64,000 nucleotides of DNA from Ailurus styani (lineage: Eukaryota; Chordata; Mammalia; Carnivora; Ailuridae), in contig LNAC01000031.1 in NCBI GenBank assembly GCA_002007465.1, positions 5,809,305-5,873,304 on the forward strand. Reading direction: 5' to 3'. Of the stretch, positions 23,191 through 33,097 are shown piece by piece. The notes beneath the pieces are model-generated. The model ran no database searches and was not told where the DNA came from. It saw only the letters and a program-made list of their open reading frames with translations. Position numbers and translations under genes: made by a program. Position 1 is the first letter of the stretch. Every line of letters begins with the position of its first letter.

Positions 23191-23485
23191 TTTACTCCCA
23201 AAAACAAAGTCATGGGGATCAAAACTGAGAAATTAAATTGTGAAAGATAAATCTCACAAACCAAATTAGGAAAATATGATATAAAAATTATTATAAAGAA
23301 AATGATAGATATGGTGCACAAAGGAGGTTCAACAGTCAGAAAACTGAAGAAAACAGCAGAACAAATGGAAAAAAAATTCCTAAAGAACTATCTCATTTGT
23401 ACAATGCAAGGGCCCCTTAAATGTGAGAAAACTTAATACAGTATAATCAATGCCAAAACATATGCTAATACAATTTTTGGCATTT

Positions 23486-23691
23486 TTTAAAAAGATTTTT
23501 TATTTATTTATTTGACACAGAGAGATCACAAGTAAGCAGAGAGGCAGGCACAGAGAGAGGAGGAAGCAGGCTCCCCGCTGAGCAGAGAGCCCGATGCGGG
23601 GGTTCGATCCCAGGACCCTGAGATCATGACCTAAGATCATGACCTGAGCCGAAGGCAGAGGCTTTAATCCACTGAGCCACCCAGGCGCCCC
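23486..23691 (-). mobile_element. CAN SINE, young subtype, with 13-bp internal duplication
   Basis: AAAGATTTTTTATTTATTTATTTGACACAGAGAG tail side, GAGGAAGCAGGCTCCCCGCTGAGC, then CTTTAATCCACTGAGCCACC and CAGGCGCCCC head. AGATCATGACCTA at 23621-23633 is repeated as AGATCATGACCTG at 23634-23646, which normal copies have once. Confidence 0.97.
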
Positions 23692-24490
23692 AGAATTTAA
23701 AGATAAAATTATTTGGGCATCCTAGCTGAGAAAGTAAGTCTTATAAAAGGGGGAAAACCGGGTGTGTCTTAAACTTCTGCAAAGCAGCACTTAATGACAG
23801 AGAACAATGGGCTATGTTTATTAGTTTCCAGGGGCAAAAAAGTATGATCTAAGAATTCCATTCATAAGCAAGTTATCTTTCAAATATAAAGAGGACATTC
23901 TGAAGTAGGTAAGAATCTAGGGATCGTAGCACCCATGACAATTATTATTAGTAGAAGATGAATCCAAATAAAATAATTGATACAAATATGTAAGATTAAA
24001 CAATTATGGAAATCTAGTTATATGATTGAGTGTTATAGATCTTGAAAGTGAAAAAATATATATAAATGTGCACACAGACATATATGAACTATTGAAAGGA
24101 TGGAGAAAAGGGAAGTGGTAGGCAGGACCATTGATGTGTTAGCATATCCTTTACCATCAGCTTTCGAAGACACTTTTAAGTACCAACTTCAGCCCCTTAA
24201 TAGCTCTTTTGTAGCATTTTTTCCCCTAAAATTTAAAGGAATTTTAAAGGCTTTCAACAACTCAGTGAAGAAATGTTTCTCTGAAGTCCATTTTTTTTCT
24301 TTCACTTCATTTCTTTGTTATTAAAGCCAGCACTTATAGAATTATCCCGCTGAAAAAAAATCTCCATGTCCATGTATAAATGTAGATGACTAGAGAGACA
24401 TACACCAAATATTGAAGTTATTTCTAGGTAGTGGGATTTTAGTGCCTATTAACTGCCCTCTATAGATGAATGTATATAAATGGCTTTATG

Positions 24491-26385
24491 AATCAACAGT
24501 TTTAAATATCCAGAAAAATGGATATGAACTAAATACCAGAAAACTGGAATATCTTTCTTATTTTGTCTTTTGTATATTCTTCCTTTTCATGTCTTCCTGG
24601 GGAGAGGGGTAGGTAAAACCCAGTTGATCAGAGTAGGTAGGATGGTCACAGTGGCACAATGTTAATCTTTGGAGGAATTACAAAGAAAGCTAAACTTAGT
24701 TTTGTGTAAAGAGCTTACAGTTTAACTTGATGGTCTTTAGTTTTTTGCATTTCTTTGAATGCTGGTGACAGGCTAGGGGTCTGTGTAAGAGAAAGAGGAT
24801 TTGCAAAGAATCAACTGTGATATTTTTAGGTAGCTCTCTTATTCCCTGTTCACATGTAATCCAGGGCTTTCAGAGCCAGGGTAATATTTTATTTAGGAAT
24901 TATTATTCAGGGTATAAGAAAATATCTTTGGGAGATATTTTATGTGGGCTTGAAAGAGGAAAATGTAGGTGCAAACTCTTTATTTTACCGTAAGAATATA
25001 TTTTAGTGTATGTCTCAAGTCACTATTTTGGTTTAAAGGAAATTCTTGACTGAACTGGCAATTTTCAAAGAAGTACAAATGTATCAGTTTTTCATAACCC
25101 ACATTGCCCTAATAATGAAAGTGAATGATCTGACTCACATACTGTGTCCTAGATTTTGTAAAATAATTTGTTACTGCTCTAAAGATCCTTGTAGGATGCA
25201 TTAGTTGTTTACAGATTTAGCTAGTTATCCCAATATTTTGTCATCAGCTACTTTGATTTTTTCCTAAATATACTGTCATGTTTGTGGAATTCTGATTGCA
25301 TAGCTATAAATGGCATTAACTACTTTTGATTGTCATTTTCATGACAGAAGCTAAAATTTTGAAGATTAAGATAACATTTCATGATTGTCAAAGCTCCCAG
25401 CTTGACATATTACTTTCTGAAGTTTAAAAAGAGAGAATGATGGGAGCCTTTGGCAGTTATCTAGGTTTACTAGCATAAAACCTATGGGAAGGAGGTGAGG
25501 CGTTGTATTTAATATGATAGGTCACTTAAACATTTGTACAAATCAGATACTCAAATATCTGCTAAATGGGCAGGCTTCCATTTGATTGTACCTGCTTTGT
25601 GATCTCCTTTACTCCCCCCCCCTTTTTTTTACAGTATATTTAAATATTACCCTCTAGATGTCTTTACCCAATACACGGGTCTTCAGTTTAATTGCAAAAT
25701 TTGAAATGTTTCCTTAAAATCATGAATTTTTATTTATTAAAATTAATCATGATATCACATTAATCACAAAGATGATCTTTCATAGTGAGGGCTATTAACA
25801 TTTTTAAAGTGGATAATAACAAATTGATCACTGTAGTTGCTTTTATAACTTTTAGTTCTGTATATTATTTTGTCCTCCAAGGTAAAATGACAGAGTGAGC
25901 ATATTGCATAAAAACCAAGATCATCACTCTTTCACTGCCTATCACTCTGTTTATGCTTAACCAAGCATTTATTTATTAGTTCTTAATGGTAAGGGCTACA
26001 AGGTTACTACACCTGAGAGAAAAATCTGTAAGACAGGCTTTCTAATTAATCACTGGGAGGGTTCAGGAAGGTCTAGTTATTTCTGTAAACTGAAGCATTT
26101 ATGCACTCTATTGCAAGTGTTGATCACGAAAACGGCAGGTAATGCTTTATTTCTCGAAGTTTCTGTACTTCTATTCGAAATAATAAACTTATGTCTGTCT
26201 TTGTGTGTACACATGGAAGCCATTATTATAACTAGAGCCTTTGTTCTACTGAGGACAGATAGGGAGAGTTGTAAAACAGAACAGTGATACCAGTATCTTA
26301 GGAATGATGCTAAAATGCCACCCATGATGCTCCAAATTGAAGACTACCACCTCAGAACAAAAGGATCTGAGACAGAGCAATCAAG
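24491..26385. other. Unassigned AT-rich unique sequence
   Basis: Long repeat-poor stretch. C8 then T-run at 25613-25630. Short frames only (minus 26077-26325). 24890-25480 and 25740-26000 are complex enough to merit a conservation check, but show no distinctive motif cluster. Confidence 0.4.
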
Positions 26386-26390
26386 AGCAA

Positions 26391-26500
26391 GAGTCCCAGC
26401 CTGGCTCAGTCCATAGGGCATGCAACTCTTGATCTTGCAGTTATGAATTCGAGCCCCACATTGGGTGTAAAGTTTATTAAAAAAAGAGAGAGAGAGAGAC
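26391..26500 (+). mobile_element. Old short carnivoran SINE
   Basis: GAGTCCCAGCCTGGCTCAG head, GCAACTCTTGATCTTGCAG, TTATGAATTCGAGCCCCACATTGGGTGTAAAG and a short A/GA-rich tail: the ancestral SINEC form lacking the pyrimidine tract. Tail carries (GA)n at 26485-26499. Confidence 0.8.
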
Positions 26501-26507
26501 ACTATTT

Positions 26508-26590
26508 TGGGGCACCTGGCTGGTTCAGTCAGTAGAACATGTGACTTGGCATAGAACTTAAATAAAGAGAAGAGAAAAAAATAAAGCAAC
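26508..26590 (+). mobile_element. CAN SINE, internally deleted head fragment
   Basis: GGGGCACCTGGCTGGTTCAGTCAGTAGAACATGTGACTTGG is a SINE head. It jumps directly to an ATAGAACTTAAATAAAGAG tail-like end, so the middle is missing. Confidence 0.75.
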
Positions 26591-27898
26591 AGCCCCTGTT
26601 AGGCAGGAGTTAGCATATTCAGGACCATTTGTGGCTAGTCAAGTCAGCTGGAGCGTTGTTCCGTATTAGTTCATTGCACTGAGTTCACAAACAAAAACTA
26701 CAATGAAACTTGCAGTGGTGCTTCACATGCAATGATGATGTAACTCACAGTGTCGAGGCTCTTTCCCAGACTGACCCCAGTCACTGGGTTCTATTACACC
26801 AACTTTTAGATAAAAAAGCACCAACCTTTGCTATACTTGTAAGTCTGTATGGAAACCCACACTCCTCTCCCCAGTCCTTGGCATCTGCTTTGGTGTGTTT
26901 CCTGATGCAGAAGCTGCTATACCCAGAAACAAAAAGCATTGACATTGCAGATGTTAATAGCCTGTTCCTCCTCAGTGAGGTCCCTTATAGTAGCAGAAAT
27001 AACCACCTAAGCCACAGGGTTGGCATAATTTACCTCTTACGCATAACAGTGATCACTTTTTAAGCCCAGCATATGCAAACAATAGAGAGATGTGTCCTCC
27101 CCTTCCTGTGTTCATATAGCATAGCAGGCCAAGACCTCTAATATTCCACATAAGCTACCCTTGTGATATTTCTTTTTCCTCTCCTCCATCTCTCCCCATT
27201 TTTACAATCCTTACATTCATATTTTAGTTGCAAGAGATGGAACAAACAGTAGGCTTTCAGTGTTCAGCAGCTGTGTAGCTGCTCGCTTACTCCTGAATAT
27301 GCCAAGAACAAGGCTGTGGACGCTGCTTCCTGTCCTTGTATTGACCGAGGATTCTATGGGTCACGCTCATCGGCTCAAACACCTGTTCTCCTCATTTTCT
27401 AGGTTTTATAGATCATGTCTTGACCAAATACTTCTTATATAGTACTATAGTTCAATAAGAGGAACAATCTCTCAAAAAATGTATCGTTTAAGGTCCTGGG
27501 AAACAGCAGACCTGAGGAGTGATGGAAGTGTGCTCTGTAAGTGGGGAATATGGCAGGGGAGAACAAATCGAGAAAAGGAGTTTCTATAAAAGGAAGCAGA
27601 ATGACAAGGGATAGGAGCAGGAGCAGGAGATAATAGTTATTCTGGTATAAGAATTTTTTTTTTCTCTATGGGTTGGTTTAATTTGGTAAATGGTTCAATG
27701 ACATGTGTGACTTCATCCAGGTCAGCGGTCATGCGTTCAAGTTCCAGTTCTGTTTAGAATGTTCCATACAGGCAGAGTAGATCCCAGCAGCCTGAAAGCA
27801 GCCCTCCTACAAAGTTGCAGGTGCTGGCCATTGGTAGTCAGCCTTCAGGGCACAGACATGGTAAGGGGCTCTGAGGGGCCAAGGAGAGGATTAAAAGA
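26591..27898. other. Unassigned unique sequence
   Basis: 117-codon plus frame at 26710-27063 and 60-64 codon frames later. None shows a domain or splice support. 27660-27760 contains a weak tRNA-like GCGTTCAAGTTCC string that may be a decayed SINE. Confidence 0.35.
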
Positions 27899-27899
27899 G

Positions 27900-28264
27900 T
27901 GTCTTAGTCTGTTTGGGGGTGCTATAACCAAATACCATATATTGGGTGGCTAATAAACAACAAAAATTCATTTCTCAAAGTTTTAGGGGCTGAGAAGTAC
28001 AAGATCATGGCACCAGCAGATTTGGTATCTACGGAGAAGCCACTTTCTGGGTCACGGACAGTTGTCTTCTTACCGTGTCCTCACACAGTAGAAGGAACAA
28101 GGGAGTTCTCTGAGGTCTCTTTTATACGGGCACTAATCCCATTCATGAGGGCTCATCTTTATGACTGTTTGCCTCCCAAAGTTATCGGCTCCAAATACCA
28201 TCACGTCAGGGATGAGGTTTCCATGTATGAATTTTGGGAGAATGCAAACATGCCATCTATAGCA
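27900..28264 (-). mobile_element. MaLR-type (ERVL) solo LTR, antisense
   Basis: Minus-strand LTR: the plus strand begins TGTCTTAGTCTGTTTGGGGGTGCTATAACC (reverse complement of the LTR 3' end) and ends TCTATAGCA (reverse complement of TGCTATAGA). Intervening blocks AATACCATATATTGGGTGGC, CATTTCTCAAAGTTTTAGGGGCTG, CCAGCAGATTTGGT, TTTATACGGGCACTAATCCC and CCAAATACCATCACGTC follow the consensus of the MLT1 group. TG...CA termini are present. No internal retroviral region, and no coding capacity. Frame 28007-28324 is incidental. Confidence 0.85.
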
Positions 28265-28399
28265 GGGAGTAAGATGGAAACTTGTTGGGTGAAAGAACAT
28301 GAGCAGAAACAGAGACGTGAGTGAGTAATGGCAAGTGAGGAGGTGAAGTCAGTCAGTTCCAGGTTATCCTGCTTTGGCCTGACAGTGACAGGAGAGGAT
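28265..28399. other. Unassigned flank between LTR and L2
   Basis: No feature recognised. Confidence 0.35.
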
Positions 28400-28800
28400 A
28401 GCAGGGGATGGGTCTGCAGACAGAAAAGTCACTTCATTTCGGAGTTCTAAGATTTGTGGTAATGAGATGTCTCAGTGAGAATATGTCTCATACAGCTAGA
28501 GATGGGGGGCTGGCATGTGAAGAGCCTACAGAGTTGGAAGTCACCAGCCTCACGGTAATAGTTAAACCCAGTGAGCTCTCAATGAAAGAGAGGAGAGCGC
28601 ACAGATGGAAAATTGAGTGGAGGATACTGTCTAGTCATAGGGTGGAAAGCAGAAGCAGCCCAATCAAAAATAAGCCAACCAAGAGGGGTGGTCAGAATAT
28701 TAAGAGAAAAGCTAGGATAGTGGTATGGAGGCCAATGGAAGAATGGCCTTCAGCAAAAGGGGTGGCTGGAAGCCTGGGGAGAGCAAAGGAAGGAGATGGT
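28400..28800 (-). mobile_element. L2 (LINE2) fragment, antisense
   Basis: Purine-rich antisense L2 pattern: GAGCCTACAGAGTTGGAAGTCACCAGC (GGAGTCATCAGCATATAG block), then GTTAAACCCAGTGAGC and CTGGAAGCCTGGGGAG near 28768. The 132-codon plus frame at 28408-28806 is this element in antisense and is rejected as a gene. Confidence 0.5.
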
Positions 28801-29154
28801 CTATGAGTGGTTGCTCCTCCCTTCGAAGAACGAAACCGGTAGATCCAAAGTGAGGAGTACTAGAAGGAGAACCATTGTTTGCGGGAGAACACTGACCATC
28901 TCTTCTGCTTCTGTTGGTTTTGGCTTTCTCTTGGGTTCACTTGTGCAGATGATCTTCTTTCTGCTCCTCCTTATCTCCCGCCTCCACATCCTCATGCCTA
29001 GACTCAACACATTTTTTTGTGCTTTGCCGGAAACAACCTCTTCTTTTCTCCCTTAGAACAAATGGGAGAGGCTAAATCTTTTTAAGAGACTTTGCAAAGC
29101 ACTTAGAGACAACAGAGGAGATAAACAGGAGGCAATACACAGTATGGACTCTCC
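28801..29154. other. Unassigned sequence, complementary frames
   Basis: 86-codon plus and 69-codon minus frames overlap at 28796-29056. Neither has a recognisable family. Confidence 0.35.
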
Positions 29155-29400
29155 AGAACTAGACCACATTTTTTCAAACCCAGCCTTTCCCCCATTTAGT
29201 AGTTTTATAACCTTTGGAAGTTACTCAGTTTATCTTTGCCTTGGTTTTCCAGTCTGAAAAATGGGAGTAATAATAGTGCATATTTCATAGGGTTGTTGTG
29301 AGAACCAAGTAGATTTAATGTATGTAAAACTCTTAGACGAGTGCCTGGTACATTTAAAGTGTGATGTAAGTATTTGCTATTAAGTTAAATAAGTACAGAA
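29155..29400 (+). mobile_element. MIR SINE
   Basis: AGTAGTTTTATAACCTTTGGAAGTTACTCAG, AAAAATGGGAGTAATAATAGTGCATATTTCATAGGGTTGTTGTGAG and GAGTGCCTGGTACATTTAAAG trace nearly the whole MIR consensus. Confidence 0.85.
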
Positions 29401-29424
29401 TAAAAAGAATTGAAAGAGCAACAC

Positions 29425-29645
29425 ACATGTTTGAAAGTATAAATACTAGAGCCAGACTTCCTGGGCTCAAATCCCTGCTCTTTCATTTACTAGTGTGTAA
29501 CTTTGGACAAATTACTTAACTAAGCCTCAGTTTCTTCTGTGATGTAATACTAACTACTTCATAATTGTGAGGACTGAATGAATCAATTCATGTAAAGTGT
29601 TTCGTAAGTACTGAACGATTAATAGCCATTATTATTAGCTCTTTG
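29425..29645 (+). mobile_element. MIR SINE, second tandem copy
   Basis: GAGCCAGACTTCCTGGGCTCAAATCCCTGCTCTTTCATTTACTAGTGTGTAACTTTGGAC is an unusually well preserved MIR 5' half including the tRNA-derived part. The 3' half runs to ATTAATAGCCATTATTATTAGC. It is a separate insertion a few tens of bases after the previous MIR in the same orientation. Confidence 0.88.
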
Positions 29646-29920
29646 GCTTACCAATGCAACTTTCTGATCACTAGGGATCACAGGTGTGGTCCCCCTTCAC
29701 AGCTGATACAGACAGGCTCTCTGTGGGTCCTGGCTGTCTACCGTGGTAGATATAGCTTCGCTCCCATCTTTCTTTCTTTACCAGAAGCAGGATACATCGA
29801 CCACCCATTCTTTCACCAACCTAAGCCTGTTCAGATTTCCTTTCTATGGTGACTGTGTGCTAGCCTCACCCCTCAGATGAATCTCTCATACCAACTGGAC
29901 CAGAAAACAGTTTCTATTTT
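29646..29920. other. Unassigned sequence
   Basis: No feature recognised. Confidence 0.4.
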
Positions 29921-30117
29921 TATTTTTTTAAAGGTTTTATTTATGTGTGTGAGAGAGAGAAAGAGTGCATGAGCAGGAGGAGGGGCAGAGGAAGAGGGAG
30001 AAGCAGCCTCCCCACTGAGTAATGGAGCCTGATGCGGGGCTCGAAACCAGGACCCTGAGATCATGACCTGAGCTGAAGTCAGAATCTTAACTGACTGACC
30101 ACCCCCCCAGGTGCCCC
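29921..30117 (-). mobile_element. CAN SINE, older subtype
   Basis: TTTTTTTAAAGGTTTTATTTATG tail side, GCGGGGCTCGAAACCAGGACCCTGAGATCATGACCTGAGC, and a CCACCCCCCCAGGTGCCCCC head. Head to the right. No clean target duplication. Confidence 0.95.
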
Positions 30118-30126
30118 CACGTAACA

Positions 30127-30291
30127 TTTTTTTTTTTTTAAAGATTTTATTTATTCATTTGACACAGAGAGAGAGATTACAAGTAGGCAGAGAGGCAGGC
30201 AGAGAGAGAGGAGAGAGGAGGAAGCAGGCTCCCCGCTGAGCAGAGAGCCCGATGTGGGCCTCGATCCCAGGACCCTGGGATCATGACCTGA
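30127..30291 (-). mobile_element. CAN SINE, young subtype, head cut off at an N
   Basis: T-run, AAAGATTTTATTTATTCATTTGACACAGAGAG, GAGGAAGCAGGCTCCCCGCTGAGC, CGATCCCAGGACCCTGGGATCATGACCTGA and then N. About 50 bases of head expected to the right (GCCGAAGGCAG... to the CAGGCGCCCC end) are absent, so the break is at an assembly gap. Confidence 0.95.
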
Positions 30292-30292
30292 N
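30292..30292. other. Single ambiguous base marking a gap
   Basis: The N interrupts a SINE whose remaining head is missing, so sequence of unknown length is lost here. Confidence 0.85.
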
Positions 30293-31589
30293 CAATTATA
30301 AAATGAAGACAACATAGTCATAAACAGAGGAGGAGGAGAAAAGAAACTTTGTTACAGGAATTTAAAGGCCATGGTTCTAAAAGGTTCCTTCTCTAAAAGC
30401 AGCAACATGCAGGAAAGCCAATTCCACCTCTAAAAAGTCCGGAAATGTTTTTTATGGCAGAGTTGGGGGCTTTTCAGGTCAGGGACAGTGTACCTGAGGG
30501 GAGGGGAATCTTGCGGTAGCCGGATCCTGAAGCCAGCTGCATCTGCCCAGAACCACCATTTCTTGCTCTTTTGTCTATGGGGTGGATGGCAGGTAGCTCC
30601 AGCCTAATTTAACCATTCTGCCACTCGCACAGAACAAGGGTCGTTCGGAAAAAGTTCATCAGCTGGGTAAAGAACTGCCTTTATACACCAAACATTTGGA
30701 TGTTTCAGCTTGCAGATGCTGTGCAATCAGCAAGTGTCCGTATGAAGATAACTTTAAATAGTCATTTTCTCAAAATAACAATCTATAAAACATAAAGAGT
30801 AAATTTCTTTTTACCATAAAAGAAAATTAGATTATCAGAAATAGAGGCTATAAGTCATATATGGTACGTCTGAACTTTTTATGTACCATAATAACTAATC
30901 ACTTGGCTATCAGGGCACTGGGGAAATTACAATAAATTATATTTTGTGGGGTATGCACCACATGAATGAAGCCAAGAATATTACAGAAGTGACCTTCACC
31001 TTGTGTGATGTCATAGAAAAAAATGATGCTGCCCTAATAACTTCATAGGGTTAGTTAGTTTCAGAGAACACACAAGAGGCGGCGATGTCACAGAGCTTTT
31101 TTATTTTCTTTCCCGTGGGAAGTTGGCCTAATAAAAATGAAAAACATTTCAAGTAGCTAAGTAAGAAAGAAGAGTTGCCTAGTTAGAAGGAAATGCTTTA
31201 GTGCTGTCCCCTTAGAAGGCCTAGTTCTCTTTCTCCATAAGCTGCAAATCTTATTGTTTTCTTGTGCATCTTTTACCACTGATTTGGGAATCTCTGAAAT
31301 GACCATTGTTTCCAAAACCTTCTCTGAGGATGGGTTTTTAAAATTTGCTAATGAACATGAATCCATTTAATCAGATAAGGAACTCTGCAGATAGGGAGAC
31401 ATTTATCTGTATAAAATATGCAGCTTTGTTTGGTCTTGTCACTTGGTCCCCCAGTGGGGGTGGAGGTAAAATTTCCACCAGTCATGCTGATTTCAGATGA
31501 ATAGGGTTGCTGGTGTCAAAGATGGGCTGCAGCTCTCCACTGGCATCTGGGGTACAGAAGGCTAATTCTTCTGAATAGAGCCATTGATG
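30293..31589. other. Unassigned unique sequence
   Basis: Repeat-poor. 30430-30720 is more GC-rich, with a few CpGs (AGTCCGGAAATG, TTGCGGTAGCCGGATCC). 69-codon minus frame at 31157-31366 without homology. No exon supported. Confidence 0.4.
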
Positions 31590-32060
31590 ATTACATTTTG
31601 GAGAAACTTAATCATAGAGTAATTAGGCTTTAATTCTTACAAAAACTTAGAATTAATTGGATCTTTTATATAACTTTTCTTGTTTGATTTAAAGTACCAT
31701 GTAGGTTACAGAAACTTAAATATGGATTTAATTAGAATTGTTTTATGATTTTAATGAGTCTTAAAAGTCTTTTGATGAGCAGCTTGTATAATTATGGTAT
31801 TTAAAATGATTGGGTAAATGCATACTTTTATAATTTACCTTTCAGGAAACTGTATTTTTTAGAGGCTGTTTTTTGCATGATGAATTGTTTCATTTTATGT
31901 TCAGTTTTTGTGGGGATGGGTGCTTACTCCTGCCCCTAATCACAGAAATATTTTCTCTCTAGAATCAAACTTTCCTAGAATCAAAAGTATCAGGCAATAG
32001 CCCAATACTGAGTTAAATTTAATCACAGAAATAGTTTTGTTTTTATTATAAAGAAGACTT
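31590..32060. promoter_or_regulatory. Candidate conserved non-coding block, AT-rich
   Basis: Repeat-free sequence with repeated homeodomain-type cores: AGAGTAATTAGGC near 31615, TTAGAATTAATTGG near 31648, GGATTTAATTAGAATTG near 31724 and GCATGATGAATTG near 31875. A chance origin in AT-rich DNA is possible. Confidence 0.22.
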
Positions 32061-32479
32061 AATCGCTAGTAAAACTTTTAGCTGGAGATTCAATTTTCCT
32101 CCATAATCAGGTACAAGAAAATTACCTGAAGACAAGCTCTTTTTCTATAGAAAAAAGGTAATTTTAGGCAAGTGACTTGAAATTTAAAGAAAAAAAACAC
32201 AAAATGCAGCATTGAGTTGTCAACTTTTTAATGCACTGTCAAAACAACTGGAAACGAGTACTTCCAATAAACCTGAAAAAATTTTAAATTAGAAAAGGAA
32301 AACATTGCTTTCTCTTCTTGGAGTAGGTCCCATTCCAACCTACACTAAATCACATAGCTAACATTTGATATTTTTTTCCTGATGATTTTTAAAAAAAGTA
32401 TTAAATAAGAAATATTAGGACATATGTTTTCATTTTCCATTTTTAATGACATTATTATATTATGTCCTTATGTTCTATC
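32061..32479. other. Unassigned AT-rich sequence
   Basis: A-rich. No feature recognised. Confidence 0.4.
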
Positions 32480-32746
32480 CTTTACTTTCCAGGTTAGGGC
32501 AAATTACTTACATGTGCTTGAAAATCCATCAGTGCAGTTCACCATATCACAAGAGTATAGAAGAAAAACCATATAGTCATTGCAATAGATGTAGAAAGGC
32601 CTGTGACAAAATCTTTTCATGATAAAAACTCTCAGCAAATTTGGAATAAAAGCAAACTTACTCAACTTGATTAAAGGCCCCCATGAAAAACCTACAGCTA
32701 ATATCACACTCAAAGATCTGGAACAAGACAAGACAAGGATGTCTTT

Positions 32747-32821
32747 CCTATTCTTTTCTTTTCTTCCTTCCTTCCTTCCTTTCTTTCTTTCTTTCTTTCT
32801 TTCTTTTTCTTTCTTTCTTTC

Positions 32822-32881
<60 letters not shown>

Positions 32882-33097
32882 TCCTTTCTTCCCTCCCTCC
32901 CTCCCTCCCTTCCTTCCTTCCTTCCTTAGATTTTATTCATCTATTTGTCAGAGGGAAAAGAGACAGCATGAGCAGGAGGGAGGGGACAAAGGGAGAAGCA
33001 AGCTCCCTGCTGAGCAGGGAGCCTGATGCTTGATGATCCCCAGACCCTGGGACCATGATCTGAGCTGAAAGCAGTCGCTTAACTGACTGAGGCACCT
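32747..33097 (-). mobile_element. CAN SINE with microsatellite-expanded tail, inside L1
   Basis: SINE body at about 32928-33097 in minus orientation (TAGATTTTATTCATCTATTTGTCAGAGGG, GCTCCCTGCTGAGCAGGGAGCC, TTAACTGACTGAGGCACCT). Its A-tail side is replaced by the TTTC/TTCC tract to the left. The 15-bp target duplication GACAAGGATGTCTTT is perfect at 32732-32746 and 33098-33112, proving one insertion event into L1 ORF2 and showing the microsatellite lies inside it. Confidence 0.95.
32751..32927. repeat. (TTTC)n/(TTCC)n/(CCCT)n microsatellite
   Basis: About 175 bp of pure pyrimidine on the plus strand: mixed TTCC then TTTC units, then CCCT and TTCC units next to the SINE. It lies between a SINE and its target duplication, so it grew from the SINE A-tail. 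Frames of 116-135 codons across it encode only Ser/Phe/Leu repeats. Confidence 0.97.

Larger units (their letters stand above)
22640..24490 (+). mobile_element. Old L1/HAL1-like element, degenerate
   Basis: A-rich sense strand with L1 ORF1-like remnants: GAACAAATGGAAAAAAAATTCC near 23361 and CTAAGAATTCCATTCATAAGC followed by GTTATCTTTCAAATATAAAG near 23850 (the ORF1 C-terminal block). A 3'-UTR-like CATACACCAAATATTGAAGTTATTTCTAGGTAGTGGGA occurs near 24400. No intact frame. It is interrupted by a Tigger element and a young SINE, which orders the events: L1, then Tigger, with the SINE youngest. Family assignment is tentative. Confidence 0.45.

Noticed and set aside
27900..28264. Provirus with coding capacity
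   Set aside because: Only a solo LTR is present. No gag, pol or env-like frame adjoins it or the LTRs at 39315 and 57110.
28408..28806. 132-codon plus frame
   Set aside because: Antisense L2 sequence, and the basic composition reflects its purine richness.
32619..33033. 116-135 codon frames
   Set aside because: They read through L1, a TTTC microsatellite and a SINE. The Ser/Phe/Leu repeats come from the microsatellite.
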